Origin: Holophaga sp.
GTDB lineage: Bacteria; Acidobacteriota; Holophagae; Holophagales; Holophagaceae
Direction: 5' to 3'
NCBI GenBank assembly: GCA_031292735.1
Contig: JARLGP010000053.1
Span: forward strand, 1-36,885
Length of the DNA: 36,885 nucleotides
Shown: in pieces, positions 17,093 through 24,336 of the stretch
Layout: each line of letters starts with the position of its first letter
Position numbering within the stretch: position 1 is the first letter of the stretch
Program-made: the position numbers and the translations under genes
The notes under the pieces: generated by a model
What the model was told of the DNA's origin: nothing
The model's database searches: none
Seen by the model: only the letters and a program-made list of their open reading frames with translations

Positions 17093-18044
17093 GGGGGGTC
17101 TCCGGGCAGGGCGGGGCATCGGCGAGGCGGATGGTCAGCACCTCCTCCGGCGGAAAGATGGTTTCGGTCCCGCTGGCCGGATCGGCCAGGATCAGCCCGC
17201 CGTGGGGGGCGAAGCCGCGGGCGATGCCCGTGACGGTCCGGCCTTGCCAGTCCTGGAGCGCCACCGGGCGGGACAGTTGCGGGCAGCGCCGCTCCCAGTC
17301 GCCGGGGCGCAGCCTCGGCGTTTCCGCCCAGGCCGCCATGCGCTCACGGAAGGCCGCCGCCAGGTCCCGGCGCATGGGCGAGTGGGCCGGGTGGTCGGGC
17401 AGGTCCATGGCCCGCAGGTCCAGTCCCAGGCCCAGCAGGTAGAAGCGGGGAGCCTCCGGGGCGCCGGCCAGCTCCACCAGCAGCCCGCCCACCTTGCGCC
17501 CGGCGGCCATGAGATCGTTGGGCCAATGGCATTCCAGCCGCCGGCCGTGGGTGGCCTCCAGCCATTCCCCCAGGACACAGGCGGCTTCCAGGGCGAGGCT
17601 GGCCGCATGGCTCGCCGGCAGGCGCGGGCGCAGCACCAGGGTGAGGCAAAGGCTGCCGCCGGCGCCCTGCCAGGGCCGGCCCTGGCGCCCGCGGCCGGCG
17701 CTCTGGCGGTCGGCGATCACCAGGGTGCCGGATGCGGCGCCCCGCTCGGCCAGCGTCCAGGCCTCGTCCATGGTCGAGCCGGTCTCGCTGCGGTACACCA
17801 CGGGATCGCCGTTGCGGAATTCCCACGGCACCACCGCATCGTCCTCCACCAGCCGATAGCCGCCGTGCCCGCCCTGGATCCGGTAGGTGAACCCGTTCAG
17901 CCGCTGGATGCGTTTCCACAGCGCCACCCGGCTGATGCCCAGGCGGTCGGCCAAGACCTGTCCGGACACCGCCCCCGTGGCGGTCCTCAGGGCCGCCAGA
18001 ATCTCCAGGTCCCCCGGGTCGGGGGTGAAATTAACGTTAACCAT
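17082..18044 (-). CDS. birA: Biotin-protein ligase / biotin operon repressor BirA (with N-terminal HTH)
   Basis: A 320-residue cytoplasmic protein. Residues 10-65 form a winged helix (ILAALRTATGAVSGQVLADRLGISRVALWKRI), which marks the repressor type of BirA. The ligase domain has SETGSTMDEA, the biotinyl-AMP loop GRGRQGRPW, HWPNDLMAAGRKVGGLLVE with the catalytic lysine, and an SH3-like end. The usual KWPNDL has H for K. It makes biotinyl-5'-AMP, biotinylates carboxylase carrier proteins, and as the biotinyl-AMP dimer represses biotin genes. A BirA-type operator overlaps its own start codon. There is no good Shine-Dalgarno sequence at ATG 18044, so a leaderless or very short leader is possible. 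Its 3' end abuts the bioY start. Confidence 0.94.
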   Translation of the reverse strand: MVNVNFTPDPGDLEILAALRTATGAVSGQVLADRLGISRVALWKRIQRLNGFTYRIQGGHGGYRLVEDDAVVPWEFRNGDPVVYRSETGSTMDEAWTLAERGAASGTLVIADRQSAGRGRQGRPWQGAGGSLCLTLVLRPRLPASHAASLALEAACVLGEWLEATHGRRLECHWPNDLMAAGRKVGGLLVELAGAPEAPRFYLLGLGLDLRAMDLPDHPAHSPMRRDLAAAFRERMAAWAETPRLRPGDWERRCPQLSRPVALQDWQGRTVTGIARGFAPHGGLILADPASGTETIFPPEEVLTIRLADAPPCPETPHDP

Positions 18045-18065
18045 ACGTATATCTTATTGGTTAAC
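18036..18065 (-). promoter_or_regulatory. BirA operator over the birA start codon, with upstream -35-like box
   Basis: GTTAACC (18036-18042) and GGTTAAC (18059-18065) form an inverted repeat separated by 16 bases. This has the geometry of known BirA sites (TTAACC/GGTTAA halves). One half lies in codons 1-3 of birA. On the minus strand a TTGACA (18087-18082) lies 17 bases before the distal half, so the site would cover the -10 and start region and shut off birA-bioY-ecfA-ecfT when biotin is plentiful. Confidence 0.75.
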
Positions 18066-18103
18066 ATGGCCCGAAAGCCTTTGTCAAGGCCGGCCCATAA
18101 ATC

Positions 18104-18130
18104 GAAGCCCCGCCAGTTGGGCGGGGCTTC
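18104..18130 (-). terminator. Hairpin terminator after tRNA-Asn
   Basis: Eleven perfectly paired bases (GAAGCCCCGCC with GGCGGGGCTTC) around a five-base loop. The hairpin starts six bases after the tRNA CCA on the minus strand. The following T-run is weak (CGATTTAT). Confidence 0.7.
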
Positions 18131-18135
18131 CTGTT

Positions 18136-18210
18136 TGGCTCCGGCGATAGGGATTGAACCTACGACCCATCGGTTAACAGCCGATTGCTCTACCACTGAG
18201 CTACGCCGGA
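18136..18210 (-). tRNA. tRNA-Asn (GTT)
   Basis: The minus strand reads a full cloverleaf. The acceptor is TCCGGCG with CGCCGGA, the D arm GTAGCTCAGTGGTAGAGC, the anticodon loop CTGTTAA (anticodon GTT), and the T arm GTAGGTTCAATCCCTAT. The CCA end is encoded. It is followed by a hairpin terminator and lies between mglA and birA. Confidence 0.97.
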
Positions 18211-18259
18211 TCGCGAACCTCAATTCTACCCAATCGGAGCGCAGGTTCAAGAGGGCGTT

Positions 18260-18844
18260 TCAGTTCTTCTGCAGTTCCATCAGAATCTGGCGGGCGCAGG
18301 CCTTGAGCGAATCGATCACCCCGATGCCCTTGGAGGCCACCGCCTCGATCATCGGCTCGTTGTGGAAACGAAGCAGCTGCTCCATTTCAGCCAAGGGCGC
18401 GGCCGTCGGCATGTCCCGCTTGTTCAGCTGCAGCACGTACGGGATGGTGCGGATGTCGAAGCCGTGGTCCTTGAGGTTGGTGGCCAGGTTGGCGATGGAT
18501 TCGATGTTGGCCTCCAGGCGCGGGCGCTGGCTGTCCGCCACGAAGATCACCCCGTCGCAGCCGCGCAGGATGAGTTTGCGCGAGGCGTCGTAGAACACCT
18601 GGCCGGGAACGGTGTAGAGGTGGAAGCGGACCTTGAAGCCCTTGATGACGCCCATGTCCAGCGGGAGGAAATCGAAGAACAGGGTGCGGTCGGTCTCCGT
18701 GGCCAGGCTCACCAGCTTGCCGCGCTTTTCGGGGTTGGCCTGGGAGTGGATCCACTGGATGTTGGTGGTCTTGCCGCACAGACCCGGACCGTAGTAGACG
18801 ATCTTGCAGTTGATCTCACGGGATGCGTAGTTGATGAAGGTCAT
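18260..18844 (-). CDS. mglA: MglA-like small Ras-family GTPase
   Basis: A 194-residue cytoplasmic GTPase. The P-loop is YYGPGLCGKTTN (residues 18-29). The switch region has TETDRTLFFDFLPLDMG and LYTVPGQVFYDASRKLILRGCDG, the MglA-specific form of the DxxG region. Base recognition is by LQLNKRD, with a later AVASKGIGV. MglA is the polarity switch of Myxococcus: GTP-bound MglA marks one cell pole and controls motility or protein positioning. Its GAP/roadblock partner MglB is encoded 27 bases upstream on the same strand, the usual order. In non-gliding bacteria it may place pili or other polar machinery (inference). Confidence 0.95.
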   Translation of the reverse strand: MTFINYASREINCKIVYYGPGLCGKTTNIQWIHSQANPEKRGKLVSLATETDRTLFFDFLPLDMGVIKGFKVRFHLYTVPGQVFYDASRKLILRGCDGVIFVADSQRPRLEANIESIANLATNLKDHGFDIRTIPYVLQLNKRDMPTAAPLAEMEQLLRFHNEPMIEAVASKGIGVIDSLKACARQILMELQKN

Positions 18845-18871
18845 GCTGGATTTCCAGAGGGGGGGCCCGGT

Positions 18872-19369
18872 TCAGTCGCCGAAGAGCTTGTCGATGTCTT
18901 CATCCGTGATTTCCGAGAAGGGGCTTTCGAACCGGGCGGTCTCGGAAGCCTGGTTCTGGGCTCGTTCCTCCACCCGCTCGAAGATCTCCTGCAGTTCGCG
19001 GCTGGCCTTCTTCACCCGGAGCCTCACCAGGGCCAGGCTGGAGCTCTGGTCGAAGATCACCACCAGGATGCCCCGCTTGCCCACGATGGAGATGTGCAGG
19101 TTGTCCTTCTCCCCCTCGTGGAAGAGCAGGCTGAATTCCTTTTCGCCGATGAGCTTGGCCAGGCCGTCGGTGGCGGCCACGTTGCCGGCGGTGAGCGAGG
19201 CGAGGCTGGTGGCGTCGATGCTGCGCAGGTCCCCGGAGGCGGCGATCTGCTGGCCGTTCTTGTCCACCAGGAAGATCACCTTGCTGGCGGAATCCGTCTG
19301 CAGGCGACCGATGATCTCCTGCAACTGCTCGAACTCTTCTTCGAACATGACGAGATCCATCTTCGCCAC
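18872..19369 (-). CDS. mglB: MglB-like Roadblock/LC7 protein
   Basis: A 165-residue protein that starts with GTG behind GGAGG. The Roadblock/LC7 fold spans about residues 7-125: FEQLQEIIGRLQTDSASKVIFLVDKNGQQIAASGD, the TSLASLTAGNVAATDGLAKLIGE helix and the last strands LHISIVGKRGILVVIFDQ. A charged C-terminal helix (VKKASRELQEIFERVEERAQ) and an acidic tail follow; in MglB the C-terminal helix contacts MglA. MglB stimulates GTP hydrolysis and nucleotide exchange of MglA and keeps it off the lagging pole. It is co-transcribed with mglA, and probably with the lipoprotein gene 57 bases upstream. Confidence 0.93.
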   Translation of the reverse strand: MAKMDLVMFEEEFEQLQEIIGRLQTDSASKVIFLVDKNGQQIAASGDLRSIDATSLASLTAGNVAATDGLAKLIGEKEFSLLFHEGEKDNLHISIVGKRGILVVIFDQSSSLALVRLRVKKASRELQEIFERVEERAQNQASETARFESPFSEITDEDIDKLFGD

Positions 19370-19426
19370 AATGACCTCCAGCCGGTTCTGTGTACCCGAG
19401 GATACCGCAGTTGTCCGGGAGGCGGG

Positions 19427-20641
19427 CTACTGGCTGAGGATGAAGCGGCCGAAGCTGCCGCCGCGCCCGTCGACCTGTTCGCAGACCACGCGCGATGCGC
19501 TGATCTCCAGCCGGGAGAAGCCGGGCGCGCGCGGCGCCGGCGTGGGGCGGGGCGGTTCCGGGCCGTCGCCGAGCAGCGGCTGGTGGCCGGTGAAGACGAT
19601 GGCCACCCGGTACTTCCGGAACAGGGGCCAAACGGTTCGCAGGGTGTCCGCGCCGCCCCGGGCCGGGCGCGGGAGCACCACGAAGCGCCACCGGGCGGAT
19701 TGGGCGGCGGCCAGTTCCCGGGCCAGCCAGGCCTGCCGGGCCGGTTCGTTCCAGGAACCCGGGCCGGCGTCCAGTACCGTCCAGTGGGCATCGCCCGCGC
19801 GGAAATCGAAGCTGCCCTGCGGGGCGGGGGCGTCCTCGGGCGCCGCGCCGCCGTGCACCTGCCCGGCCCAGCGTTCCGGCCCGGCCTGGGGCTGGTCCCA
19901 GTAGGTCCGGTAGGCGAGGCGGCCGGCGGGGCCGGGATCGCGGACGCTGACCAGCACCGTGCTTCGCATGAACGGTGCGCCGGATTTCGGGTCGGTCGGA
20001 CCGGCGTTGTAGATGGAGAAGAGGGACCGGCGGTACTGCTGCAGGGAGTCCGGCGGCGGCACCAGGCTCCCGGCGGCCACCATGAGGTCCGGGTTCCTCT
20101 GGTGGATCAGGCGGACCATGGTCGAGCCTCCCTGCGGGTCCCCGCCCGCCAGATCCCCGGCCACCACCACCTCCTGGGGCTGGCCGGGGCCCTTGAGGGC
20201 CTTGCCTTCCGTCTGGAACACCTCGTTTCCATCCAGCAGGACCCGGTATTCGAAGGGCAGGCCCGGGCCCAGGGGGGTCAAGGCGGCGCTCCATACCCGG
20301 TGGGGCGCCGCTCCTGGCTGGTCCACCAGGACCGACACCGGCGGCGCCATGCGGGTCCAGTCCTCGCCGGACTGGGGCTTGATCTCCACCGCCCAGTCGC
20401 CGGGCCCGTCCTGGGCGTGCCAGAGCAGGGTCAGCCGGTCCGGGGACGCGGGACCGGCGCCCAGCTGGAGGTACGGCTCCACCTGGAAGGGAGCAGCGGG
20501 GACGCCGGCGGAAGAGGGACGGAGCACGCCCCCGGGGAAGGGCGGGAGCATCTGGACTGCCTCTTCCGGGCAGGCCAGCACGGCGAGCAGAAGCAAGGAG
20601 GAGATCAGCAGGCGAAGCAAGGCGGCCTCGGACGGATTCAC
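19427..20641 (-). CDS. Purple-acid-phosphatase-like lipoprotein with lost metal ligands (probable pseudoenzyme)
   Basis: About 404 residues; start uncertain (GTG at 20641 or TTG at 20644, no clear ribosome site). A hydrophobic leader ends LLLLAVLAC, a likely lipoprotein signal. An N-terminal fibronectin-like domain (PYLQLGAGPASPDRLTLLWHA) is as in purple acid phosphatases. A phosphoesterase-like domain follows (about 158-360). The first aspartate survives (VVVAGDLAGGD), but the other ligand motifs are altered: GDLVY is AGSLVP, GNHD/E is VSVRDP, the HxP strand is VVLPRPARG, and GHxH is TGHQP. Catalysis is therefore unlikely. It precedes mglB-mglA on the same strand and may be a surface binding protein. 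Confidence 0.7.
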   Translation of the reverse strand: MNPSEAALLRLLISSLLLLAVLACPEEAVQMLPPFPGGVLRPSSAGVPAAPFQVEPYLQLGAGPASPDRLTLLWHAQDGPGDWAVEIKPQSGEDWTRMAPPVSVLVDQPGAAPHRVWSAALTPLGPGLPFEYRVLLDGNEVFQTEGKALKGPGQPQEVVVAGDLAGGDPQGGSTMVRLIHQRNPDLMVAAGSLVPPPDSLQQYRRSLFSIYNAGPTDPKSGAPFMRSTVLVSVRDPGPAGRLAYRTYWDQPQAGPERWAGQVHGGAAPEDAPAPQGSFDFRAGDAHWTVLDAGPGSWNEPARQAWLARELAAAQSARWRFVVLPRPARGGADTLRTVWPLFRKYRVAIVFTGHQPLLGDGPEPPRPTPAPRAPGFSRLEISASRVVCEQVDGRGGSFGRFILSQ

Positions 20642-20787
20642 CAATATGCATTATTAATTCAGGCTCGCCAGAGGCAAATTCGGGGTCCGATGGATTCTCC
20701 CCGGGCCCCAGGATCCGTTCTTGGCCCCTGGGCCACGCCATGTTACGATTGCTGCTTCCTGCCAGGGGAAATCTAGCCAGTCCTCCT

Positions 20788-20877
20788 GGAGAGTTGTCCG
20801 AGTGGTTTAAGGAGCACGCCTGGAAAGCGTGTATACGAGCAATCGTATCGGGGGTTCGAATCCCCCACTCTCCGCCA
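20788..20877 (+). tRNA. tRNA-Ser (GGA)
   Basis: A type II tRNA. The acceptor is GGAGAGT with ACTCTCC, the anticodon loop CTGGAAA (anticodon GGA), and the long variable arm has stem TACGA/TCGTA. The T arm is GGGGGTTCGAATCCCCC, and the CCA end is encoded. A patch of foreign and decaying genes follows directly, as is common at serine tRNA genes. Confidence 0.97.
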
Positions 20878-20886
20878 AAAGTAGTT

Positions 20887-20914
20887 GCAAGCCCCTGAAA
20901 AATCAGGGGCTTGC
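20887..20914 (+). terminator. Hairpin terminator after tRNA-Ser
   Basis: Twelve paired bases (GCAAGCCCCTGA with TCAGGGGCTTGC) around an AAAA loop, nine bases after the tRNA. The short tail TTATGC is not a strong T-run. Confidence 0.7.
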
Positions 20915-21540
20915 TTATGCCCAATCTTGTAACCATACCTTGAAAAGGATTCTCGGCGCTCGACTTACGCGGGTGATATCGCGGGTTGGCACCTCGTGTA
21001 TCAGGTACGGGCACCGCAGCATCGGCCGGTCATACCCGGAGGTCAAAGGCAGGTAGAACCGCACGGTCAGCCCGTCTTCCTCGGAATAAGGTTGGGGTTG
21101 GCCTGAGTGCCGCAGGGCAGTTCCTGGATCCAGCGGGTCACGGCGTCCTCCTTCCAAACGAATCGGGTTGCCGGTGGCCCATAACTGCCAGCTTCAGCCG
21201 GTACCACAGTTCTTCGGGAATGGTCAGAGTGATCCGCACCATGGGGACCAGGGGAGCGCTGGCAGCAGGTTGGTCGACCGGCTGAGAGGAGGTGCTGGGC
21301 GCCGGGGGAGCCGGGCGCATACTCCCAGACCGCCTGACGCTTGGCGATGGCATCCTTGAATTCGATTCGGCGGCCCAGGCAGCCTGCAAGCTGGAAGATT
21401 CCGGAACCCTGGACCCATTTGAGCAGAAGTTTGTCGTTCGCCTGCCGTCTCGAGCAGCAGCAACGCTTGAGCCGCCCCCTTACGCCGGCTGCATGGCAGC
21501 GCTTGCCGGCATTTACGCTGCACCGACCGGTAGGCATGTT
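20915..21540. other. Decayed region between tRNA-Ser and the DarT stub
   Basis: No intact gene is supported in these 626 bases. The minus strand contains a broken ribbon-helix-helix-like gene (listed separately). It is followed by a short open frame (LTVRFYLPLTSGYDRP onward, ending at 20915) that shows no recognised family. The plus strand between 21290 and 21540 has open frames with no clear similarity. Codon use is erratic compared with the flanks. I read it as remains of one or more insertion events next to the tRNA. Confidence 0.5.
21067..21242 (-). pseudogene. Frameshifted ribbon-helix-helix (CopG/Arc-like) gene remnant
   Basis: From 21242 the minus strand reads MVRITLTIPEELWYRLKLAVMG, the strand-helix start of a ribbon-helix-helix DNA-binding protein. 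That frame stops soon afterwards at 21138. The adjacent frame, from about 21180, continues with TRFVWKEDAVTRWIQELPC, which looks like the second helix of the same domain. One frameshift would join them. Such proteins are often antitoxins or plasmid and island regulators. Sequencing error is an alternative to genuine decay. Confidence 0.4.
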
Positions 21541-21651
21541 GTTCTAGGTGTTGTCTGCTACTCACGGGTGATAGAATCTGAACTCAGAGGACAGGCCAGT
21601 GCGCTTGGCCTGGATATAAGCATCCACTCCTTTCCTGGTTGGTATTTCTGA
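21541..21651 (+). pseudogene. darT: C-terminal stub of DarT (DNA ADP-ribosyltransferase toxin)
   Basis: The last 36 codons of this frame read [18 protein letters not shown] and end [12 protein letters not shown]. As I remember them, DarT proteins end with a GIICYS-type strand and a V/I-H..GWYF terminus just before darG. The stop overlaps the darG start as TGATG, which is the normal coupled darT-darG junction. Another frame just upstream (LHRPVGMLF, ending 21547) may hold a few more DarT residues, so a frameshift near 21540 is likely. The catalytic N-terminal 170 or so residues are not found upstream. The toxin is therefore absent or dead here. Confidence 0.6.
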
Positions 21652-22736
21652 TGATTAAGTTCACCAAGGGCAACCTTCTTGAGGCCGGAACTGAGGCCCT
21701 CGTCAATACCGTCAATACCACAGGTGTGATGGGCAAGGGCATTGCCCTGATGTTCAAGGAACGTTTCCCCGAGAACTTCCGGCTCTATGCGGCGGAGTGC
21801 AAGGCCAAGCGTGTCCAGGTCGGGAGAATGTTCGTTACGACTGTTCATGAGTTGGAGGGCCCACGCTGGATCATCAATTTCCCGACGAAGGAGCATTGGC
21901 GCGCGCCATCAAAGATCGCTTGGATTGAGGCGGGCTTGAGGGACCTCCGCTGCTTTATCATTGAGAACAGTGTTCGGTCCATCGCTCTACCACCTCTTGG
22001 CGCGGGCAATGGCGGGCTCGATTGGAGTCAGGTGCGCCCAAAGATTAAAGATGCGCTTGGGGACCTTCCTGTAGAGATCCTCGTATACGAACCAACCAAG
22101 GAATACCAAAACGTTTCCAAGCCCACTGGGGTTGAAAAATTAACCCCCGCCCGTGCCCTGCTCGCTGAGTTGATCCGACGTTACTGGGTTCTAGGAATGG
22201 AATGCAGTTTGCTTGAGGTTCAGAAGCTCGCTTGGTTCATGGAGAGAACCATTGAGAAGCTCTCGGCACAACCGAACCCCCTAAACTTGCAATTTATTGC
22301 GCACAAATATGGCCCTTACGCAAACAAGCTGGATCATCTGCTCAATAACATGGACGGAAGTTATCTTCGCAGTGAAAAACGGATAAGCGATATGGGCCCT
22401 CTTGATGTCGTGTGGTTCAACGAAGATCGGCGCGAATTTCTGCCGGTCTACCTCAAGACCGAAGCGAAGGAGTACGTGCCAGCCTTGGAGCATGTTGCCA
22501 CCCTCATCGATGGTTTCGAGTCCCCGTTCGGAATGGAACTGCTAGCCACCGTCGATTGGCTTCTCGTCAGGGAGGGTGTGGCCCCAGACGTTCCATCAGT
22601 CCGGCAGGGATTGAGGAGTTGGCGGAATGGGGGAGATGCAACATCCGAACGAAAGACCCGGTTATTCGATGATCGTGCCTTGGGAATCGCATTGAACAGA
22701 CTTACTACCGAACCTCCAATTCTGACTACGGCTTGA
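21651..22736 (+). CDS. darG: DarG antitoxin: macrodomain DNA ADP-ribosylglycohydrolase with C-terminal DarT-binding domain
   Basis: A 361-residue protein, full length for DarG. The macrodomain (about 1-155) has [39 protein letters not shown] and [16 protein letters not shown], the ADP-ribose-binding loops. [19 protein letters not shown], then [15 protein letters not shown], opens the C-terminal domain, which continues with [20 protein letters not shown] and [20 protein letters not shown]. DarG removes ADP-ribose from DNA thymidines and also binds and blocks DarT. Only a C-terminal stub of darT precedes it, so this antitoxin is an orphan. GC content is visibly lower than in the flanks, indicating transfer. 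It may be translated through the stub's coupled stop/start. Confidence 0.92.
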   Translation: MIKFTKGNLLEAGTEALVNTVNTTGVMGKGIALMFKERFPENFRLYAAECKAKRVQVGRMFVTTVHELEGPRWIINFPTKEHWRAPSKIAWIEAGLRDLRCFIIENSVRSIALPPLGAGNGGLDWSQVRPKIKDALGDLPVEILVYEPTKEYQNVSKPTGVEKLTPARALLAELIRRYWVLGMECSLLEVQKLAWFMERTIEKLSAQPNPLNLQFIAHKYGPYANKLDHLLNNMDGSYLRSEKRISDMGPLDVVWFNEDRREFLPVYLKTEAKEYVPALEHVATLIDGFESPFGMELLATVDWLLVREGVAPDVPSVRQGLRSWRNGGDATSERKTRLFDDRALGIALNRLTTEPPILTTA

Positions 22737-22803
22737 AGATCCAAGAGTTGATGCTCCGACATTGACCCAGAAACTGTGCATTCGAGAGAAGGTGTGAATA
22801 TTC

Positions 22804-23220
22804 CTATGCCTGTAAGGGGGATTCTGGATTCAGATTGTCGGGGCGGTTCCGTGGGAACTCTGAGTGTCGTTCAACCTTGAGGCCAAGGACCGCCTGGCTC
22901 GCATGGAGGCTATGGGACTGATCGAAATCCTGTCCCCCGAACAGCTTCACGGCCACGGAGGTGGCTGTGGAACTACCGTAGTCAGGGACTACCCGGCCGA
23001 ACCGGAGCAGGTCCTCGAAGGTGCGGTCCGCATCCAGACCGCTCCGCTCGGCCAGCCCGATCCGCTTCTGGGCATCTGCCAGCCGGGGGTTCCTGGGGGT
23101 TGGATCAATGGTCAGCAGGTTGCTCTGGGTCCCCCCAACAGGAAAGCCATTTGGGCCGCTGGCCCGGATTCCGTCCGCTTCCCAGAGCACTGGGACCCTC
23201 ACGGATGCAACCGCTAACGG
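22804..23220 (-). pseudogene. Remnant of an AlbA_2/HATPase_c_4 (RecG-like, COG2865) protein
   Basis: The minus strand reads VLWEADGIRASGPNGFPVGG, then NLLTIDPTPRNPRLADAQKR, IGLAERSGLDADRTFEDLLR and YGSSTATSVAVKLFGG. This matches, from memory, the conserved C-terminal part of putative ATP-dependent DNA-binding proteins of the AlbA_2 group (PRNPxLADAxKRIGLVERxGRGxDRIFE). The whole N-terminal part is missing upstream of 23220. The usual GRG is changed to GLD, and after about 22900 the similarity ends. It is a truncated relic, probably part of the same foreign patch as darG. Confidence 0.6.
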
Positions 23221-23236
23221 CCTTCCTGGACGATTG

Positions 23237-23668
23237 TCACTTCCGCTTGGCGCAGAAGGCATCCATCCGCGCCCGGGCCTCCAGCACCAGCTGACGGGCC
23301 TTGGCCTGCTGGTCGGGGGTGAGGATGGGGGCGATCTCCTTCACCACCTGGTTCAGGTGGAGCTCCAGGGTCAGCTGGGCCGCGTTGGCCTTGGCATCCA
23401 GCTCCCGGATCCGCTCGGGCGTGGCCTGGGGGTCCGTCAACAGCTGCGCCAGATCCATCCGGGATCCGAGCGCCGCGTCGAACTCCGCCTTCAGGGCCGG
23501 GTGGTGGGCGGCGATGACGGCATGGGCGGCCTCCTTCTGGGCGCTGGTGAGGTCCAGTTTCTGGATGATCATGGCGTGCATGTCATGGTGGAAAGGGCGG
23601 TGCATGCCGCAACTCACCGAGCCGATGAGCGCCGGTACGGCCAGGACGGCGAGGCAATAATTCTTCAT
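23237..23668 (-). CDS. Spy/CpxP-like periplasmic lipoprotein (LTxxQ family)
   Basis: A 143-residue secreted protein; the ATG has AAGGAGA upstream. The leader MKNYCLAVLAVPALIGSVSC ends in a lipobox, so it is probably lipid-anchored. The mature part is helical and charged. It has LDLTSAQKEAAHAVI at about 40 and PILTPDQQAKARQLVLE near 115, the paired LTxxQ motifs of Spy/CpxP/ZraP proteins. These act as periplasmic chaperones or envelope-stress and metal sensors. The His-rich stretch HRPFHHDMHAM after the lipobox may bind metal. It follows the upstream hypothetical gene by ten bases on the same strand. Confidence 0.82.
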   Translation of the reverse strand: MKNYCLAVLAVPALIGSVSCGMHRPFHHDMHAMIIQKLDLTSAQKEAAHAVIAAHHPALKAEFDAALGSRMDLAQLLTDPQATPERIRELDAKANAAQLTLELHLNQVVKEIAPILTPDQQAKARQLVLEARARMDAFCAKRK

Positions 23669-23678
23669 GGTGTTCTCC

Positions 23679-24173
23679 TTAGGGGTGAGGTTCAGCGCGC
23701 AGGTCGATGAGGATTTCCAGGTCTCCATACCGGGCAAGGAGACCATCCTCGCTGTCTTCCATGGCGATCCTGCGTTCAGCTTCATTCCGGAGTTCCCTGC
23801 CCAGGGCCCCCGCGGGCAGGTCCAGCCTGGCAACGGGGAACTTGAAACCGGTGTCGGAGTAGGTGGATTCGATGTCCTGGCATGGGCACGGGCATCCCCT
23901 GACCCGGGGGACCAGGAAATCGGCCCAGAGCGATTCGAACCGTTGGGGATTGCGGTGGCATGGGTCATCGAACCATTCCTGGGCCACCTTCCGGGAGCAC
24001 CGGGTCTTGCCGAGGATGGCTTCGGTGCCGTCCGCACGGATGATGATGACCGTCGCCCCGGTCATGCAGTCGACGGGCGATGGCAGCCGCTGGATTCCGG
24101 ACGTCATGCTACCGGGCTCCGGGAAGGGGCCCCACATGCTCTGGAATGCGTCGAGAATCCTGGGTTCGGTCAC
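23679..24173 (-). CDS. Hypothetical protein with Cys-rich segment
   Basis: A 164-residue protein, apparently cytoplasmic, with no signal peptide or membrane segment. The frame starts at a GTG with AGGAG nine bases upstream. An internal ATG at about 24107 (MTSGIQRLPSP) is an alternative. Notable is RGCPCPCQDIESTYSDTGF near residue 95, with three cysteines in five residues, plus CMTG, RCSRK and PCHRN earlier, which could bind a metal. The C-terminus (LLARYGDLEILIDL) looks like a folded strand-helix end. I do not recognise a family. It probably shares an operon with the Spy-like gene. Confidence 0.55.
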   Translation of the reverse strand: MTEPRILDAFQSMWGPFPEPGSMTSGIQRLPSPVDCMTGATVIIIRADGTEAILGKTRCSRKVAQEWFDDPCHRNPQRFESLWADFLVPRVRGCPCPCQDIESTYSDTGFKFPVARLDLPAGALGRELRNEAERRIAMEDSEDGLLARYGDLEILIDLRAEPHP

Positions 24174-24336
24174 GGAATGGGCTCCTGGGTTGGCGGCCAG
24201 CCGGAAGGCCGCGGAATGGGGTACACAGGTAGGACGGTGGGATGGGAGGTTCTATTGCAATCTTTTCCCAAAAGCCTTTCCGTCAACCTTGTCCCGCCAT
24301 TGGCCGTGGCCGGCCGCCAGGGAGGTTCCCCGGACT

